Shown: positions 7,782 to 7,938 of the stretch, in pieces
How positions within the stretch are numbered: position 1 is the stretch's first letter
Layout of the letters: the number at the start of each line of letters is the position of its first letter
Assembly: GCA_020720185.1 (NCBI GenBank)
Contig: DYPB01000091.1
Coordinates: 1 to 7,938, forward strand
Length of the DNA: 7,938 nt
DNA from: Flavobacterium psychrophilum
Lineage (GTDB): Bacteria; Bacteroidota; Bacteroidia; Flavobacteriales; Flavobacteriaceae
Direction: 5' to 3'
Translations under genes and position numbers: made by a program
The notes under the pieces: generated by a model
Seen by the model: the letters and a program-made list of their open reading frames with translations, nothing else
The model's database searches: none
Told to the model about the DNA's origin: nothing

Positions 7782-7842
7782 ATACTTTTTTAATTTAAAA
7801 TTTATTTGTATTTTTTTGATTGGTAGACTCAACTAATAAGCA

Positions 7843-7862
7843 CAAATTTATTTACAAATTTA
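7843..7862 (-). promoter_or_regulatory. Two tandem -7 promoter motifs upstream of the hydrolase
   Basis: On the minus strand TAAATTTG occurs twice, at 7862-7855 and 7850-7843, 12 bases apart; both fit TAnnTTTG. They would start transcription near 7848 and 7836, giving leaders of about 55-67 bases. A TTTG at 7888-7885 lies 22 bases above the distal copy, slightly long for a -33 element. The proximal copy has no good -33 partner. The sequence is AT-rich, so one copy may be chance. Confidence 0.4.
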
Positions 7863-7938
7863 AAAAATAAATTTTAAGGTTCCTCAAAATTTGATGTTAA
7901 TCTTGGTCTTCGGCTAATTTTACAAATATACTTATTAT
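7863..7938. other. Non-coding right edge with a further minus-strand -7 motif
   Basis: No gene can be assigned here. TATATTTG on the minus strand (7930-7923) is another -7 match, whose -33 region would lie outside the window. Two minus-strand frames are open from the right edge, to stops at 7899-7897 and about 7875, so the tail of an outside minus-strand gene cannot be excluded. A plus-strand gene starting just beyond 7938 is equally possible. Confidence 0.3.

Noticed and set aside
7782..7832. TTG start adding 17 residues to the alpha/beta hydrolase
   Set aside because: The start would be a rare codon. The added residues are not part of the fold, and the ATG at 7781 gives the expected 255 residues.
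1..7938. Mobile element, CRISPR, toxin-antitoxin or defence system
   Set aside because: No transposase, integrase, spaced direct repeats, terminal inverted repeats or small paired toxin-like genes were seen. All long genes have ordinary family assignments.

Overview
The window is an AT-rich stretch of ordinary chromosomal sequence, most likely from a member of the Flavobacteriaceae (Bacteroidota). Four things point there. A large secreted protein ends in a type IX secretion (T9SS) type A sorting domain. There is a DUF4837 lipoprotein, a family I know from Bacteroidota. Candidate promoters follow the Bacteroidota -7 consensus TAnnTTTG rather than a sigma-70 TATAAT box. Shine-Dalgarno sequences are almost absent before the starts. 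I see no tRNA, rRNA, CRISPR array, insertion sequence, integrase or phage gene.

Layout from left to right. Bases 1-210 are non-coding or hold only the tail of a gene from outside, and end in a strong hairpin terminator. A cationic-amino-acid-type APC permease lies on the minus strand (211-1686). It diverges from recR (1820-2434, plus strand), whose -7 box sits directly against its ATG, suggesting a leaderless mRNA. Next is a 945-residue secreted zinc metalloprotease (2529-5366) of the M43 pappalysin/ulilysin type, with Calx-beta, choice-of-anchor-J-like and T9SS sorting modules, closed by a clear intrinsic terminator. A DUF4837 lipoprotein (5458-6468) and an ElaA-type GNAT acetyltransferase (6472-6918) follow, 3 bases apart and probably co-transcribed. 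A YbfF-like alpha/beta hydrolase (7014-7781, minus strand) converges on them. The last ~150 bases hold candidate promoter motifs for the hydrolase and no gene I can assign.

The genes do not form one pathway. They cover amino-acid uptake, recombinational repair, extracellular proteolysis, an envelope lipoprotein, small-molecule acetylation and an esterase. The only likely multi-gene unit is DUF4837-elaA. The more interesting points are the multi-domain protease with an uncharacterised domain before its sorting signal, the probable leaderless recR message, an unexplained 47-codon ORF in the convergent gap at 6950-7093, and the close packing of terminator and next start at 5394-5458. I found no convincing undescribed system.
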